Positions 52,241-61,797 of a stretch of 64,000 nucleotides of DNA are shown here, piece after piece (position 1 is the first letter of the stretch; the number at the start of each line of letters is the position of its first letter). The notes beneath the pieces were generated by a model. That model searched no databases and was not told the origin of the DNA. It saw only the letters and a program-made list of their open reading frames with translations. Source of the DNA: Novosphingobium barchaimii LL02 (GTDB lineage Bacteria; Pseudomonadota; Alphaproteobacteria; Sphingomonadales; Sphingomonadaceae); contig NZ_KQ130458.1 in the NCBI RefSeq assembly GCF_001046635.1, positions 177,615 through 241,614 on the forward strand, in the 5' to 3' direction. Both the position numbers and the translations under genes were made by a program.

Positions 52241-52517
52241 ACGGCCTGTTAGCGGTTATCTCGGACGCTGGAGACGGCAGCGGCAACGCTCCAGTTTCAC
52301 AGGTGGAAAATGCGTCTGGGAATGTGGCCTTGAGCTTGGCGACACTTCTATCTGATAGCGAGTAGCCGACCGTAGGATTAGGATAGATCCGGGTTAGGGT
52401 GGAGGGCGCCAGGCCAGAACGGCGTGCAATCTGGCTTGCTGAAAACCCGGTTTCTTTGACCAGGCAGCCAACCAAGTGGCGGGCTCTATCCTGATTCCAA
52501 TCATCGACAAAAGACAT
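52241..52517 (-). pseudogene. S24/LexA-type repressor, N-terminal DNA-binding part
   Basis: Begins MSFVDDWNQDRARHLVGCL. HTH in SASQIARRSGLAPSTLTRIYPN, then SLSDRSVAKLKATFPDAF, cut at the IS end after about 90 residues. Joined to 50328-50799 it would be a repressor of roughly 250 aa. It is divergent from the autotransporter, with palindromic operators between them. Confidence 0.72.
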
Positions 52518-52617
52518 GTGTTTGCGCCCGCATTTTTTAGCACGACATTCGACGGCGGCCGGATGATCCGGGCGCCCTCCCGCCGCACCTGCATCATTAT
52601 GCGCTTCCGGCGCATCG

Positions 52618-52660
52618 GCGCAAATAATAATAGCGCAAATAAGCAAGTGCTTATTTGCGC
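52618..52660. promoter_or_regulatory. Large palindromic operator with GCGCAAATAA boxes
   Basis: A perfect dyad at 52633-52660 has 13-bp arms GCGCAAATAAGCA / TGCTTATTTGCGC around a 2-bp centre, and a third GCGCAAATAA half-site is at 52618-52627. It lies upstream of the split repressor gene and is a likely binding site of that repressor. Confidence 0.7.
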
Positions 52661-52790
52661 AAATTTTCAAAAAACGACACGCTTCCGCAACGGGTCGAGC
52701 GAGAAAGCGACCGATTATGTCGTTTAATGAGCCATTGCGCCGCAAAAAAGATTTGCGCGGTTTGCTTTCAGTGAATAGGTGTTTGCGAAT

Positions 52791-52810
52791 GTTGCGCACA
52801 TTTGCGCAAC
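52791..52810. promoter_or_regulatory. Second palindrome with TTGCGC arms before autotransporter
   Basis: GTTGCGCA-CATT-TGCGCAAC is a perfect 20-bp dyad 120 bp before the autotransporter start, sharing the TTTGCGC core with the site at 52633. Further TTTGCGC half-sites are at about 52752. The 52518-52929 gap contains no gene. Confidence 0.65.
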
Positions 52811-52929
52811 TGTGGGGTTTGGGGGGCGTTCCCAACAGCATCAGTGCTCGGCCGCTTGCGTCCGATCAGTGCTGCTGCGCGGCGTTCACCACCGGGCCTC
52901 CTCAGAATCGCAGGCAATAGGGGTTTTGA

Positions 52930-55900
52930 ATGAATAAGAATTCCAGGTTCAACCGGATGCTGCTGTTGTCAGCTTCCATACCGGCGGCGGCACTGCTCGC
53001 AAACGCCGGTGGCGCGTTGGCGGCCCCCGCCACTGTGAACGTACCGAGCGGTGCAGGGACCGGCGCGGCCGTTAACGCCGACATTGCCACGGCCATTACG
53101 ACGCCCGCCAATCCCGATCTGACGGTAACGATCGCGAGCGGCGCGGACATCAGTGGCGCGAATATCGGTTTTGATTTCGTCGCGGGCGGGTTCGCCGCTG
53201 GCGAAGGCGATGGCGCGGTCATCGTCAACAATGCTGGCAATGTGACCGGCCTGAGCTTCGGCGGCGTCGGCGCGGCCAGTGCGTCCAACAGCTTCACGGC
53301 GACCAACAACGGCGAAGTGGCGGGCGGCATCAGCGCCTCCAACTTCGGCGGCGCAGTTTCCGTCACCAACAACAATCTGGTTGGCGGCAGCATCAACGGC
53401 TCCGCGTTCGGCAGCGTTACGCTCGCCAACGGCGTCGCGGGCCAGGTCGACAGCCTGAACGGCCAGGGTCTCGGCGCGGGCACGGTACAGATCACCAATG
53501 ATGGTGCAGTCGACGATGATGTGTTCGGCTCGGCCTCGACCGGCACCGTCGGTATCGTTAACAACGGCGATATTGCGGGCGATGTTGATGCCGTCACGAC
53601 GGAAGGCGCGATCTCCATCGCGAACGCGAGCACCGGCCGCATCAGCGGCGATGTCTTTGCCGGTTCGGATCAGGGCGCGATCACCATCGCCAACAACGGT
53701 CAGGTGCTCGGTCAGACCAATGCGGTAAGCCAGGACACGGTGTTCACTTCGACGGGCCCGACCACCACGGTTTCCGGCACGACCACGACGACCCAGTCGA
53801 GCTTCTCTCAGCAGACGGTCGGCGGTGATATCGACGGGACCTATGCCGGCATCAACGGCTCACTGAACTTCGGAACGGGCAATGACGGCAGCGTTAGCCA
53901 GTTCACCGGGGGGAACAGCACGGCCACGGTGAGCGGAGCGGTCTATGGCGATCTCTCTTCGACCGCCCAGGGCTTCTCGACCACTGGCGAAAACGTCTCG
54001 GTCGTCACCGACTCGCGCGATGCCGCAGGCACCGGGTCCGTCATCAGCAGCAGCTCCAACACTCAGCAGACGGCCGCCACCGGCGGCACGAGCACGGTGA
54101 ACATCAGCGGCACGGTGGCTCCTGGCGATTCCGGCCGCAACGGTAATGTCACCTCCTTCGGTAATGCTGGCAGCAGCGTTGCTCTGAACGGTGGCAAGGT
54201 CTCGGGGAACGTTTCCTCGACCAGCCAGGGCCTTACAAGCGGTTTCGAGTTCAGCTCGGAGACGACCGATAATTATGATGCTGGCGTGTTCCAGGGTTCC
54301 AGCTCGAACAGCGGCTTTGAGTTCACGCAGAGCCAGGCTGGTGGCGACGCCTCCGTCACGCTTCAGGGAACGAGCCTCGTCGGCGGGAATGTGAGCGTCA
54401 ACGGTGTGACGTCCGCCACCGCGACGATCGGTTCGGCGGCAACCGTTGAACAGAATGTTTTCGTCAACAGCTTCGTGTCGGGCGACCAGTCCTTCGCCTC
54501 TTCCAACTCCAGCACCACGGACGCTGCGGGTGACGGCACGGCTGTCAGCTCCACTCTCTCCAGCTCGACAGCCGCTGCCAATGCAGGCAACGCGGCGCTC
54601 ACCAATGCCGGACGGGTGGATGGCGATGCCACGGTTGGTGCGAGCTTCGGCAATGCGGCCGCCACCATCACGGGCACCGTAGGCGGTTCGGTAAACGCTT
54701 TCGCCGGCACCACCATCGGTAGCACCGAAAACGTTTCTGAGTTCACGCTCGATGGTGGCATCGGCACTCAGACCACTGCAACCTTCCGCGAGAATTCGGA
54801 AGATGTGGGTGGTACGGCCAGCGTTGTTGTCGACACGGCTGCCGCGCTGCAAGGCAAGGGCGTGCCGAGCGTCGCAGGCGATGTGAACGCTTCGGGCATC
54901 AGCGGCGCCTCGATCGCCATTGGTGCAGGCAGCGTTGTCGGCAATGCCGATCTCAGCAGCGGTGGCAATCTGTTCGCCAGCAGCCTAGGCGAAAGCATCT
55001 CGGAAGAGACCGTCACCACTTTTGCGGCTAATGGCTTCACGCCCGCCAGCCAGGTCTCCACGACCAGCTTCGGCTCCGTGGGTGGCGCGGCTTCGGTCAC
55101 CAACGATGGTACTGCCATTGGCGACGTGGAAGTTGAGGGGCTGACCTCTGCCTCGCTCGTCAACAACGGCATGCTGGGTTCGGGCGGAAACCTGTTCAGT
55201 GTTTCGGCTCTGGACTCCGAAGCGAGCATCACGATCACCGACACGAACCCGACGGACGCCGGGTCGCGCACGATCGTCGCTACGGTCAATGCTTCGCCGG
55301 TCGGTGGCAATGCCAGCTTCACCAACAGCGGTGTGGCCCTGGGTAATGTCGAAATCGCCGGCCTCACCGGCGCGGTCACCAACAATGGCGTTCTCGCCGG
55401 TACGACCACGCTTGGTGAAGCGCAGTTCAGTGGCGCGGCAACGGTCAACGCGACGATCAACACCACCGACGTCAGCGTCGATCCGGTGCTGGCCAGCCAG
55501 ACCTATACGGTCGACCAGAATGGCGTGTCGCGCGGCTTCGTCGTGACGGGTGCCACCATCTCGCAGGATGAGGTCACCTCGGCTCTCGCCTCGCAGCTGT
55601 CACCGCTGGTGCCGCTCGACGCTTCGCTGGTCGATCCGGCGGCGTTCAACCTGACGGTGAACGGCCAGGCTGCGGTGAAGACGGCTGACATCAACGCGAC
55701 CGTCAACCTCAACAACGGCTCGATCACGCTTGGCGACATTGACGCCCAGCGCGACGACAGCGGCGCTTACCTGACCAACACCACCGTCAACCTGAACGGC
55801 AGCGGCTTCCTGGGCGCGAGCGAGTTCAAGCCGACGGCTCCGGCTCTTGCGAACTACAGCCCCGTGGCCGAACTGCCGGAAGAAGCTGAAGGGCTGTTCG

Positions 55901-57789
55901 CCCCGACCGGCGTCCGCGTGCTGGGCGTCAGCGAACTGAACAAGACGGGCGCCGGCACCTTCGTCGTTACCGGGTCGGAATATGTCCCGGCGGACGGCGC
56001 AACCCCAGCGGCCTGGACGATCGACGCCAACAACTTCAACGTGAAGTCGGGCGAAGTTCAGCTCGACGTGGTGGGTTCGGACGATGCCGTCTTCGGCATC
56101 AAGGGCAACATCAACAATGATGCCACTCTGGTGCTGGGCCGCCGCGCGCCGACTTTCATCCAGTCGGTCGGCAACAGCATCGTCACGCCGGGTCCGGAAG
56201 CGATCAAGGGCATCGAAGTCTATCAGCAGGGCAACTACACCCAGAGCGCCAGCGGCACGACGGTTGTGGGCATCAATCCTTCGCTGGTTCGTTTCGGCAA
56301 CCTGTCGGTCAACAATGCCGGTTCCTCGCCTGAGGTGTTGGGCCCCATCACCGGTGGTGTGAACGTCCCTTACTTCACCACTCCGACCAATGCCGGCGTC
56401 TTCTCGACTCCGTCTTCGGTCTCGGTGGACGGCAACCTGAACCTGGCTGGCAAGGTCGCGGTGACGGTGTCGAAGGACAGCCTCTATTCGACGGGTGACG
56501 GCTATACGCTCTTCACCTACACCGGCACCGGGGATGTCACGGCGACGGCCGCTTCATCGCTCGCTTCGCCCTTCGTCACCTTCGGCCTGAAGCATGACGC
56601 GACGGCCAAGACGGTATCGATCGAGGCGACTCGCAAGAGCTACGCCACCGGCGCGACCAATGCCAATGCGGCGTCGGCTGCGGTGGGGCTGGACAGCGCG
56701 CTGGCAGATGTCATCGCCCGGGTGAAGACCGACGCCGCTGGCGGCAACGGCTTTGCGACGGTGACGGAGATCGCCAATGCTCAGGACATCGCCAACATCG
56801 CTGCGGGGCTTGATTGGCGCCTGAACAACGCACAGGCGGCGCAGGTCTTCAACGAGCTTTCCTCGGCTGAGATCTACGGTTCGCTTGCCGCTGTCGATCA
56901 GAACGCGGTCTTCAACACCACCGTCAATCGCCTGGCTGCTCGCCGCGGCTATGGCGAGGCGTTGGGTACGCAGATCTGGTTCAACCCCTCGGCGAACTTT
57001 GCCAAGACGGGCGGCACCAAGTCGGGCGCGTCGAAGATCAAGACCAACAGCTATGGCGGTGCCTTCGGTATCGACGTTGCCTATCAGGACAATGGCGCCT
57101 TCGGCATCGGCTTTGGCTACGGCCAGCATGATGTGACCGCTCAGGGTTCGCCGGAAGAAGCGCAGGTTCGCACCTACACCATCGGTGCCTATGCGACCCA
57201 GGGCTTCGGCCCCTTCTACGGCAGCTTCCAGTTCGCCTACGGCTTCTCGAAGTTCGAAGTCGAACGTGACCTGACCCTGCTGGCTCGCACCATCAAGGGC
57301 GACTTCAAGGGCAAGCAGGTGGATGCGAGCATCGAGCTGGGCTATGACTTCGCTGCCGGCGGCAGCCTGGTTGTGACGCCTTACGGCAAGCTCGCGCTGC
57401 GTCGCTGGTCGATGAACGGCTTCACCGAAGAAGGCGGCGCGGGCATTGGCCTGCGTGTCGACGATGCGTCGAAGACGGTCTTCTCGCCGGTGCTGGGTGT
57501 CAAGGCGGGAGCCCTGCTGGGTGACGCCGATGGCATCGCCTACCGTCCCTATGCCAAGGTGCAGTACAGCTTCCAGGGCAACATCGGCAGCGACCGCACG
57601 GTCCAGTATCTGGGCGGCGGCGATGCGTTCCGCCTGAAGGGTGTTGATCCGGACGGTAACGGCCTGATCGAACTGGGCGTTGATGCTTCGGTCAACAAGC
57701 GCGTCAACCTGTTCCTCTCTGGTGGTTATGGCTTCGGTGGCCACAACACGCTCGGCCAGGTTCGGGGTGGCATTAGCTTCGGCTTCTGA
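52930..57789 (+). CDS. Giant autotransporter (type Va) outer-membrane protein
   Basis: 1619 aa. Signal peptide RMLLLSASIPAAALLANAGGALA, then a passenger of about 1300 residues made of low-complexity beta-helix repeats rich in Gly, Asn, Ser and Thr (recurring NNG and VGG-x-N units, no Cys). The C-terminal autotransporter beta-barrel spans about residues 1340-1619, with alternating aromatic strands, and ends with Phe (GGISFGF), the signal read by the BAM complex. The passenger is presumably surface-exposed and adhesive (inference). A hairpin terminator follows. The upstream gap holds large palindromes facing a repressor gene that has been split by an IS, so expression may be constitutive. Confidence 0.9.
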   Translation: MNKNSRFNRMLLLSASIPAAALLANAGGALAAPATVNVPSGAGTGAAVNADIATAITTPANPDLTVTIASGADISGANIGFDFVAGGFAAGEGDGAVIVNNAGNVTGLSFGGVGAASASNSFTATNNGEVAGGISASNFGGAVSVTNNNLVGGSINGSAFGSVTLANGVAGQVDSLNGQGLGAGTVQITNDGAVDDDVFGSASTGTVGIVNNGDIAGDVDAVTTEGAISIANASTGRISGDVFAGSDQGAITIANNGQVLGQTNAVSQDTVFTSTGPTTTVSGTTTTTQSSFSQQTVGGDIDGTYAGINGSLNFGTGNDGSVSQFTGGNSTATVSGAVYGDLSSTAQGFSTTGENVSVVTDSRDAAGTGSVISSSSNTQQTAATGGTSTVNISGTVAPGDSGRNGNVTSFGNAGSSVALNGGKVSGNVSSTSQGLTSGFEFSSETTDNYDAGVFQGSSSNSGFEFTQSQAGGDASVTLQGTSLVGGNVSVNGVTSATATIGSAATVEQNVFVNSFVSGDQSFASSNSSTTDAAGDGTAVSSTLSSSTAAANAGNAALTNAGRVDGDATVGASFGNAAATITGTVGGSVNAFAGTTIGSTENVSEFTLDGGIGTQTTATFRENSEDVGGTASVVVDTAAALQGKGVPSVAGDVNASGISGASIAIGAGSVVGNADLSSGGNLFASSLGESISEETVTTFAANGFTPASQVSTTSFGSVGGAASVTNDGTAIGDVEVEGLTSASLVNNGMLGSGGNLFSVSALDSEASITITDTNPTDAGSRTIVATVNASPVGGNASFTNSGVALGNVEIAGLTGAVTNNGVLAGTTTLGEAQFSGAATVNATINTTDVSVDPVLASQTYTVDQNGVSRGFVVTGATISQDEVTSALASQLSPLVPLDASLVDPAAFNLTVNGQAAVKTADINATVNLNNGSITLGDIDAQRDDSGAYLTNTTVNLNGSGFLGASEFKPTAPALANYSPVAELPEEAEGLFAPTGVRVLGVSELNKTGAGTFVVTGSEYVPADGATPAAWTIDANNFNVKSGEVQLDVVGSDDAVFGIKGNINNDATLVLGRRAPTFIQSVGNSIVTPGPEAIKGIEVYQQGNYTQSASGTTVVGINPSLVRFGNLSVNNAGSSPEVLGPITGGVNVPYFTTPTNAGVFSTPSSVSVDGNLNLAGKVAVTVSKDSLYSTGDGYTLFTYTGTGDVTATAASSLASPFVTFGLKHDATAKTVSIEATRKSYATGATNANAASAAVGLDSALADVIARVKTDAAGGNGFATVTEIANAQDIANIAAGLDWRLNNAQAAQVFNELSSAEIYGSLAAVDQNAVFNTTVNRLAARRGYGEALGTQIWFNPSANFAKTGGTKSGASKIKTNSYGGAFGIDVAYQDNGAFGIGFGYGQHDVTAQGSPEEAQVRTYTIGAYATQGFGPFYGSFQFAYGFSKFEVERDLTLLARTIKGDFKGKQVDASIELGYDFAAGGSLVVTPYGKLALRRWSMNGFTEEGGAGIGLRVDDASKTVFSPVLGVKAGALLGDADGIAYRPYAKVQYSFQGNIGSDRTVQYLGGGDAFRLKGVDPDGNGLIELGVDASVNKRVNLFLSGGYGFGGHNTLGQVRGGISFGF

Positions 57790-57808
57790 CACAACGCACT
57801 AGCAAAGG

Positions 57809-57836
57809 AAGGGCGCGGCGGTTTCGGCGCGCCCTT
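57809..57836 (+). terminator. Rho-independent terminator after autotransporter
   Basis: AAGGGCGCG pairs with CGCGCCCTT around a 10-base loop, followed by TCGTTT. Confidence 0.75.
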
Positions 57837-57872
57837 TCGTTTGCATGTCCGCTTTGCTCTCGCGCGTGTGTC

Positions 57873-58268
57873 ATGGGAATGTCGAGCACAGGTCAGCGGC
57901 TTGGAAGAATTCTGCTGCGTCCAAAATTGTCGCGCCGCCTATTCAGATCCACCGGAGAAGATATTGGTGCAGAATCAACGAGTAAACAGAACGTGAACAA
58001 CTTTGGACAAAGCGCGGAAACGCTCAAGACGCTTGCTCGTCTCCTTATGGAAAGGCTCGCACATTATGGTGTGCAGATTTTGACTAACGAGAGTGGTGCG
58101 ATATGTTTTTTCGTACCTTCTCCCGGTCACATCGGTCGTCCTTGGGCAGACGGTGAATATGCGCATGGGCTAGAAGATGGTGCGATACGTGAACTGCAGC
58201 AGCTTGTCAGATCTTCGCCCCTGCTCACCCAGGCCATTTTGGAGGAGGTAACGATTACCGGGCAGTGA
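57873..58268 (+). CDS. Hypothetical protein (131 aa), unrecognised
   Basis: Open frame with a basic N-terminus and a more conserved-looking second half (TLARLLMERLAHYGVQILTNESG, DGAIRELQQLVRSSPLLTQAIL). No known motif. No clear ribosome site, so the true start may lie further in. Coding status is uncertain. Confidence 0.35.
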   Translation: MGMSSTGQRLGRILLRPKLSRRLFRSTGEDIGAESTSKQNVNNFGQSAETLKTLARLLMERLAHYGVQILTNESGAICFFVPSPGHIGRPWADGEYAHGLEDGAIRELQQLVRSSPLLTQAILEEVTITGQ

Positions 58269-58332
58269 TCGGCTTCTGCATGAACAGCGTTCTTAGGCCG
58301 CACCACGAAACGATTGAACAAGGGCCAGCATA

Positions 58333-59265
58333 CTAGTCTGCTTTGCTTGAGCCCACATTTTCAACCTCCACTTCTGTGAATTCCGCATCCTCAATTTCGT
58401 CGTTTGAATCCGACTGCATGACAGATTGAGGCGAGCTTTCTTTCTGTCGACGCTCTTTGTCTTTGATAAATCGCTCTCTATAATAATAATAGGCCGCGTC
58501 ACAGACCTTCGCCGTGAAATAAGCATTAAAGCTCCCGCCCACCCCTGCTCCCACGAGGGGAATGCTTTGCGCAAGCTTCCCTTTGGTTAGTTTAATTCCG
58601 ATCTTGGTGGCTATTGCCTCGACTATTTTTACCAAGGCACTTTGGTTGAGCTTTTCCCAAGTCTTTTTCGATGCTGCCTGCTTTGTGACTTTTGCAATCT
58701 CAGCCATCAGCAGTCCCTTTGACGCATCTTTCGGGGAGGCCGCGTAATGCAAGATCGCAAGGGCGAAGATTCTCTCCTCTTGTCGCCCGATCTCGAACCC
58801 GTAGTATGTCGCAAACTCGCCAATCGCCCGAAAATTGATACTCAGCAGCGCGGGGACATCAATCGCGATCCCAGGCGCACCCATGAGGCCTGTGCCTGCT
58901 CCCTCTGCTGCTGCTAGGGCCTTATACTTTGCAGAGAGCCATCCAACCATGGTGTCCACGTCTTCAAGATCGAGGCTCCGAATATCCTGTAGGGTGGAAA
59001 CCTGATGACCTGCCGCACTAAACTCCGCAATGATGGCCCTAGACCGAACTGTGTATTGCGCAGTGTCGTTCGCAACTGAAAGTACCCCCTTCACAGATTT
59101 CTGAAAAGCATCGCCTAACCAAGGTGTTTTGAGAACTAAGTCGCCGACAAAATCCAAAGGAATATCAACATAGTTCATGGCGCGACTGAAAAAACTGTGC
59201 TCAGGACTTTTCCATTCCTCTATAGCAATCAACGCTTTTCGCTCATACGGCGATAATGCAATCAT
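58333..59265 (-). CDS. EcsC family protein
   Basis: 310 aa. Matches the EcsC pattern: SPYERKALIAIEEWKSPEHSF at the start, hydrophobic GLMGAPGIAIDVPALLSINFRAIGEFATYYGFEIG in the middle and SIPLVGAGVGGSFNAYFTAKVCDAAYYYYRERF near the end, followed by an acidic tail. EcsC-type proteins are of unknown biochemical function and often membrane-associated. Lower GC than neighbours and no partner gene beside it suggest separate acquisition. Confidence 0.85.
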   Translation of the reverse strand: MIALSPYERKALIAIEEWKSPEHSFFSRAMNYVDIPLDFVGDLVLKTPWLGDAFQKSVKGVLSVANDTAQYTVRSRAIIAEFSAAGHQVSTLQDIRSLDLEDVDTMVGWLSAKYKALAAAEGAGTGLMGAPGIAIDVPALLSINFRAIGEFATYYGFEIGRQEERIFALAILHYAASPKDASKGLLMAEIAKVTKQAASKKTWEKLNQSALVKIVEAIATKIGIKLTKGKLAQSIPLVGAGVGGSFNAYFTAKVCDAAYYYYRERFIKDKERRQKESSPQSVMQSDSNDEIEDAEFTEVEVENVGSSKAD

Positions 59266-59669
59266 CTAATTTCCTCTTAGCAGTGCATTCTATGCCGCTG
59301 GGGAAACCGTAGTCGCCTTGCTGGCCCGGTCAACTGGTCCTGCTCGGCCGCCGTGTCTGCTGCGCTCAACAAGTCCGTCTGCTCGTTGATCGCACCAAAT
59401 GCCGGATGCGCCTCGACGTCCGCTTCCGCAAGAAGCCCAGCTTCGCCGCTAAGCCTGCGAACGACGGCGGCGTCCCAAACTTTGCTGTTCGGGACGCATC
59501 GATCATGATGTCACGAGATTCAATATCTGAGATTTTATGCGATCGCTGGAAAGGCGACGCTACCTGATTCCATGAGGCCTCAGCCCTTCGCCAGAGGATG
59601 CGCATGCTTGGGCCATCGCGCTGGCGGCCGCAACCCGGGGCCAATCCGGCCGTGTTGGCGCTTACGCGC
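59266..59669. other. Gap with possible remnant coding segment
   Basis: No complete gene. On the minus strand, about 59285-59510, one frame reads KVWDAAVVRRLSGEAGLL and on through AHPAFGAINEQTDLLSAADT to a stop. It looks protein-like but has no start or ribosome site and may be a gene remnant. Confidence 0.3.
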
Positions 59670-59704
59670 CTGCCCGCACCACCCGGCATTGTCCCGGGTT
59701 TCCC
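59670..59704 (+). promoter_or_regulatory. Leader motif shared with ssb, copy 1
   Basis: CTGCCCGCACCACCC, then a hairpin CCCGG-CATTGTC-CCGGG, then TTTCCC, 105 bp before the DUF2493 gene. The same arrangement precedes ssb at 61798, with the stem bases changed together (CCCC/GGGG), which points to a conserved RNA structure. Confidence 0.5.
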
Positions 59705-59808
59705 TTGGGCGTTGCCCGGCGGTGCTGCCGCCGCTTCCTTCGATGGCCCGGAGGCTGCGCATCCGGCGGATGGGCCGCCGGCCCCAAGTGGAACGAAAGG
59801 CAAAGCTC

Positions 59809-60750
59809 ATGACCAGCACTCTCTCGGCGTTACTCTCCGCCCTCGAACTCGGTCATCTTGATCACACTGGCGACCTGCGCACCCTAGAGGCGCCGCCCCC
59901 CGCCGAAGCCATGGAACAAACTGTCAGCGCTGTCTGGAGCGATCTTTTCGCGCTTTTTCCCTTTAGTGCGCTCGAGCGCGACATCGAAGATCTGGGCTGG
60001 GGCCTGGTCAATCTCTTCCACCGCGCCGCCGCCAAGAAGCACCAGATGATCGACCGGCTGACGGACGAGATTCGGCTTCTGCTCGCCGAGCAGGATGGCT
60101 CGGAAGTCGCGACCGCCGACCTTGAGGACAAGATCGATCTCGCCCGCAAGATCGAGCAGTCCGCCGAGGCCTATGAGACCATGCGCGACACGGCGGCCCG
60201 CCATTATCTCCACGAGACGGGCCGTTCCTGGGTGCCGGCGTCGGGCAACCGCATTTCGCTCGGCACGACCGCGGCGATCGTCGATGGCCGGTCCTATCTC
60301 CAGGCGCGGCGAGAACGGGTGCGCGATGCCAATATGGTCCATGGCACGCCCGTGATCTTCGCCGGCGGGCGGCTGCGTTTCGCCAGCGACGACGACGCCA
60401 AGCAGTTCGCGGATAACCTGCTGCGAACGCTCAATGCCGTCCGCGAGCGGGTGGGCGACATGTATCTCGTCCATGGCGGTGACATGAAAGGCATTGAGCG
60501 CCTGGCCGCGTCTTGGGCCGAGCAGAACGGTATCCAGCAGCTGCGGTTCGGGCTCGATCGCAAGCTCGGCGATCGCGCCGGGTTCCGCCGCAATGAGCAG
60601 ATGCTATCGGTCAAGCCGCGCTACGTCATCGCCTTTCAAGGCAATGGTGTCACCGAAAGGTTGGTGATCGAGGCCAAGGCGCGCGGCATCCACGTAGTCG
60701 ATCGCCGCGGACCGCTTGGCACACCGCCAGCGTCGCGACCCTGCGGCTGA
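59809..60750 (+). CDS. DUF2493 (SLOG-superfamily) domain protein
   Basis: 313 aa. The N-terminal helical region contains a coiled-coil stretch (LTDEIRLLLAEQDGSEVATADLEDKIDLARKIEQ). The C-terminal DUF2493/YspA domain at about 185-300 has VIFAGGRLRFASDDDAKQF, YLVHGGDMKGIERLAASWAEQNG and KPRYVIAFQGNGVTERLVIEAKARGI. SLOG proteins of this type are predicted nucleotide-ligand binders and are common on alphaproteobacterial plasmids and integrative elements. A terminator follows. Confidence 0.82.
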   Translation: MTSTLSALLSALELGHLDHTGDLRTLEAPPPAEAMEQTVSAVWSDLFALFPFSALERDIEDLGWGLVNLFHRAAAKKHQMIDRLTDEIRLLLAEQDGSEVATADLEDKIDLARKIEQSAEAYETMRDTAARHYLHETGRSWVPASGNRISLGTTAAIVDGRSYLQARRERVRDANMVHGTPVIFAGGRLRFASDDDAKQFADNLLRTLNAVRERVGDMYLVHGGDMKGIERLAASWAEQNGIQQLRFGLDRKLGDRAGFRRNEQMLSVKPRYVIAFQGNGVTERLVIEAKARGIHVVDRRGPLGTPPASRPCG

Positions 60751-60758
60751 TCCGCCGC

Positions 60759-60780
60759 GCCGGCCGCTTCGGCGGCCGGC
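60759..60780 (+). terminator. Terminator with TTCG loop after DUF2493 gene
   Basis: GCCGGCCGC-TTCG-GCGGCCGGC, a 9-bp stem with a stable tetraloop, followed by TTTCCCC. Confidence 0.75.
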
Positions 60781-60860
60781 TTTCCCCGTTTCGAAATGCT
60801 GCGAATTCCGGAGGGGAGGAGGGCAGGGCGGGTGCGTCCCGTTTCCCGGAGGTTTGCATC

Positions 60861-61496
60861 ATGTTCATGCCCGATCACCCCACGGCGCGCGCGCTCCTTG
60901 CCTTTCGCTCGGCGCATGGCCGCCGCTGGAAAGCGAAGCTGCTATTCTTGTGGTCGACCGGCCGCGACGTCGAAGAGGCCGATGGCGCGTGCCTGCGCCA
61001 GTTGCGCAACCAGGCCGGCCCAGCATGGCTTCGCCGGCTATCGCCACGCCGCTGGCGCGCGATCGAGAGATTGGCGGAGCCCGGCGATCGGCAAACGGCC
61101 TCGATCTTCCTTGATCGCGCGCGCGAGTTTCACGAAGGAGCACGCTTTGGAGCTACCGTTGCCCTTGCCCCGGCGCTGCACCTGCTGGCGATATCCTGCG
61201 AGCTGGGGCTCAAAGCCTATCTTATGAGCCGGGGCTGGTCGCACGATGAGGTCGCGCGTGATATTCGTCACGACCTCATCGCCGCCTTCGACGAAGCGCG
61301 GCGGCTTGGCCTCCCGTCCCCGGGCTGTGTTCTCGTCGATTTGCTTGCAAGCCTCGGTGCCGCCTATGCTGCGCATCGCATCGACGCGCTGGTGGCGGAT
61401 GGATATGTTTGCGATTTCGCGGCCGTGCTGCGCGCGATGGGCTCGCTCCTCGATGCCGTGGCGGCCGGACTGAGCCTGCCGATGCCGACGCCGTAA
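60861..61496 (+). CDS. Two-part hypothetical protein with HEPN-like C-terminal half
   Basis: 211 aa. Residues 1-65 (PTARALLAFRSAHGRRWKAKLLFLWSTGRD, LRQLRNQAGPAWL) look like a small protein common on sphingomonad mobile elements (from memory of the family). Residues 80-200 (FLDRAREFHEGARFGATVALAPALHLLAISCELGLKAYLMSRG, IRHDLIAAFDEARRLGL) look like a HEPN-type all-helical domain. The two halves are probably a fusion. RBS GGAGG about 8 bases before the ATG. Function unknown. Confidence 0.55.
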   Translation: MFMPDHPTARALLAFRSAHGRRWKAKLLFLWSTGRDVEEADGACLRQLRNQAGPAWLRRLSPRRWRAIERLAEPGDRQTASIFLDRAREFHEGARFGATVALAPALHLLAISCELGLKAYLMSRGWSHDEVARDIRHDLIAAFDEARRLGLPSPGCVLVDLLASLGAAYAAHRIDALVADGYVCDFAAVLRAMGSLLDAVAAGLSLPMPTP

Positions 61497-61797
61497 CTGC
61501 GCCTTCTTGCCCGTCCCCTAGCATGAGCATGCCATGGTTTGGGTTCCGCCGGACGGCGGCGCGGGACATGGTCCGTTTCGCCGCGCGGCTTGGGCGACAG
61601 GCGGGGCAAAGTCGAGCTTGAGGTTCGCCAAGGCATTGGACCGGCGTGGCCCTATAGGTCGAGGATACCTGTGATTACCATGAGGGGTTCCTGGCACGCC
61701 CAAGCGACGAGCCGTCCTTCTCCTCATCTGACCCCTAAGTCGGCCGTCCGGCCCATCCAACCCGCGATCCTTCGGGCCGAGTTGCCGTGTACCACGG
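61497..61797. other. Gap upstream of ssb
   Basis: About 300 bp without a convincing gene. Short open frames exist but lack ribosome sites. It leads into the shared leader motif before ssb. Confidence 0.4.

Noticed and set aside
53860-57792. Several long minus-strand frames opposite the autotransporter
   Set aside because: The plus-strand frame has signal peptide, beta-helix repeats and barrel with terminal Phe; antisense frames carry no motif.
59366-59803. 145-codon minus-strand frame upstream of the DUF2493 gene
   Set aside because: Pro/Gly/Ala-rich composition without motif, overlapping the leader region; another frame in part of the region looks more protein-like but is also unsupported.
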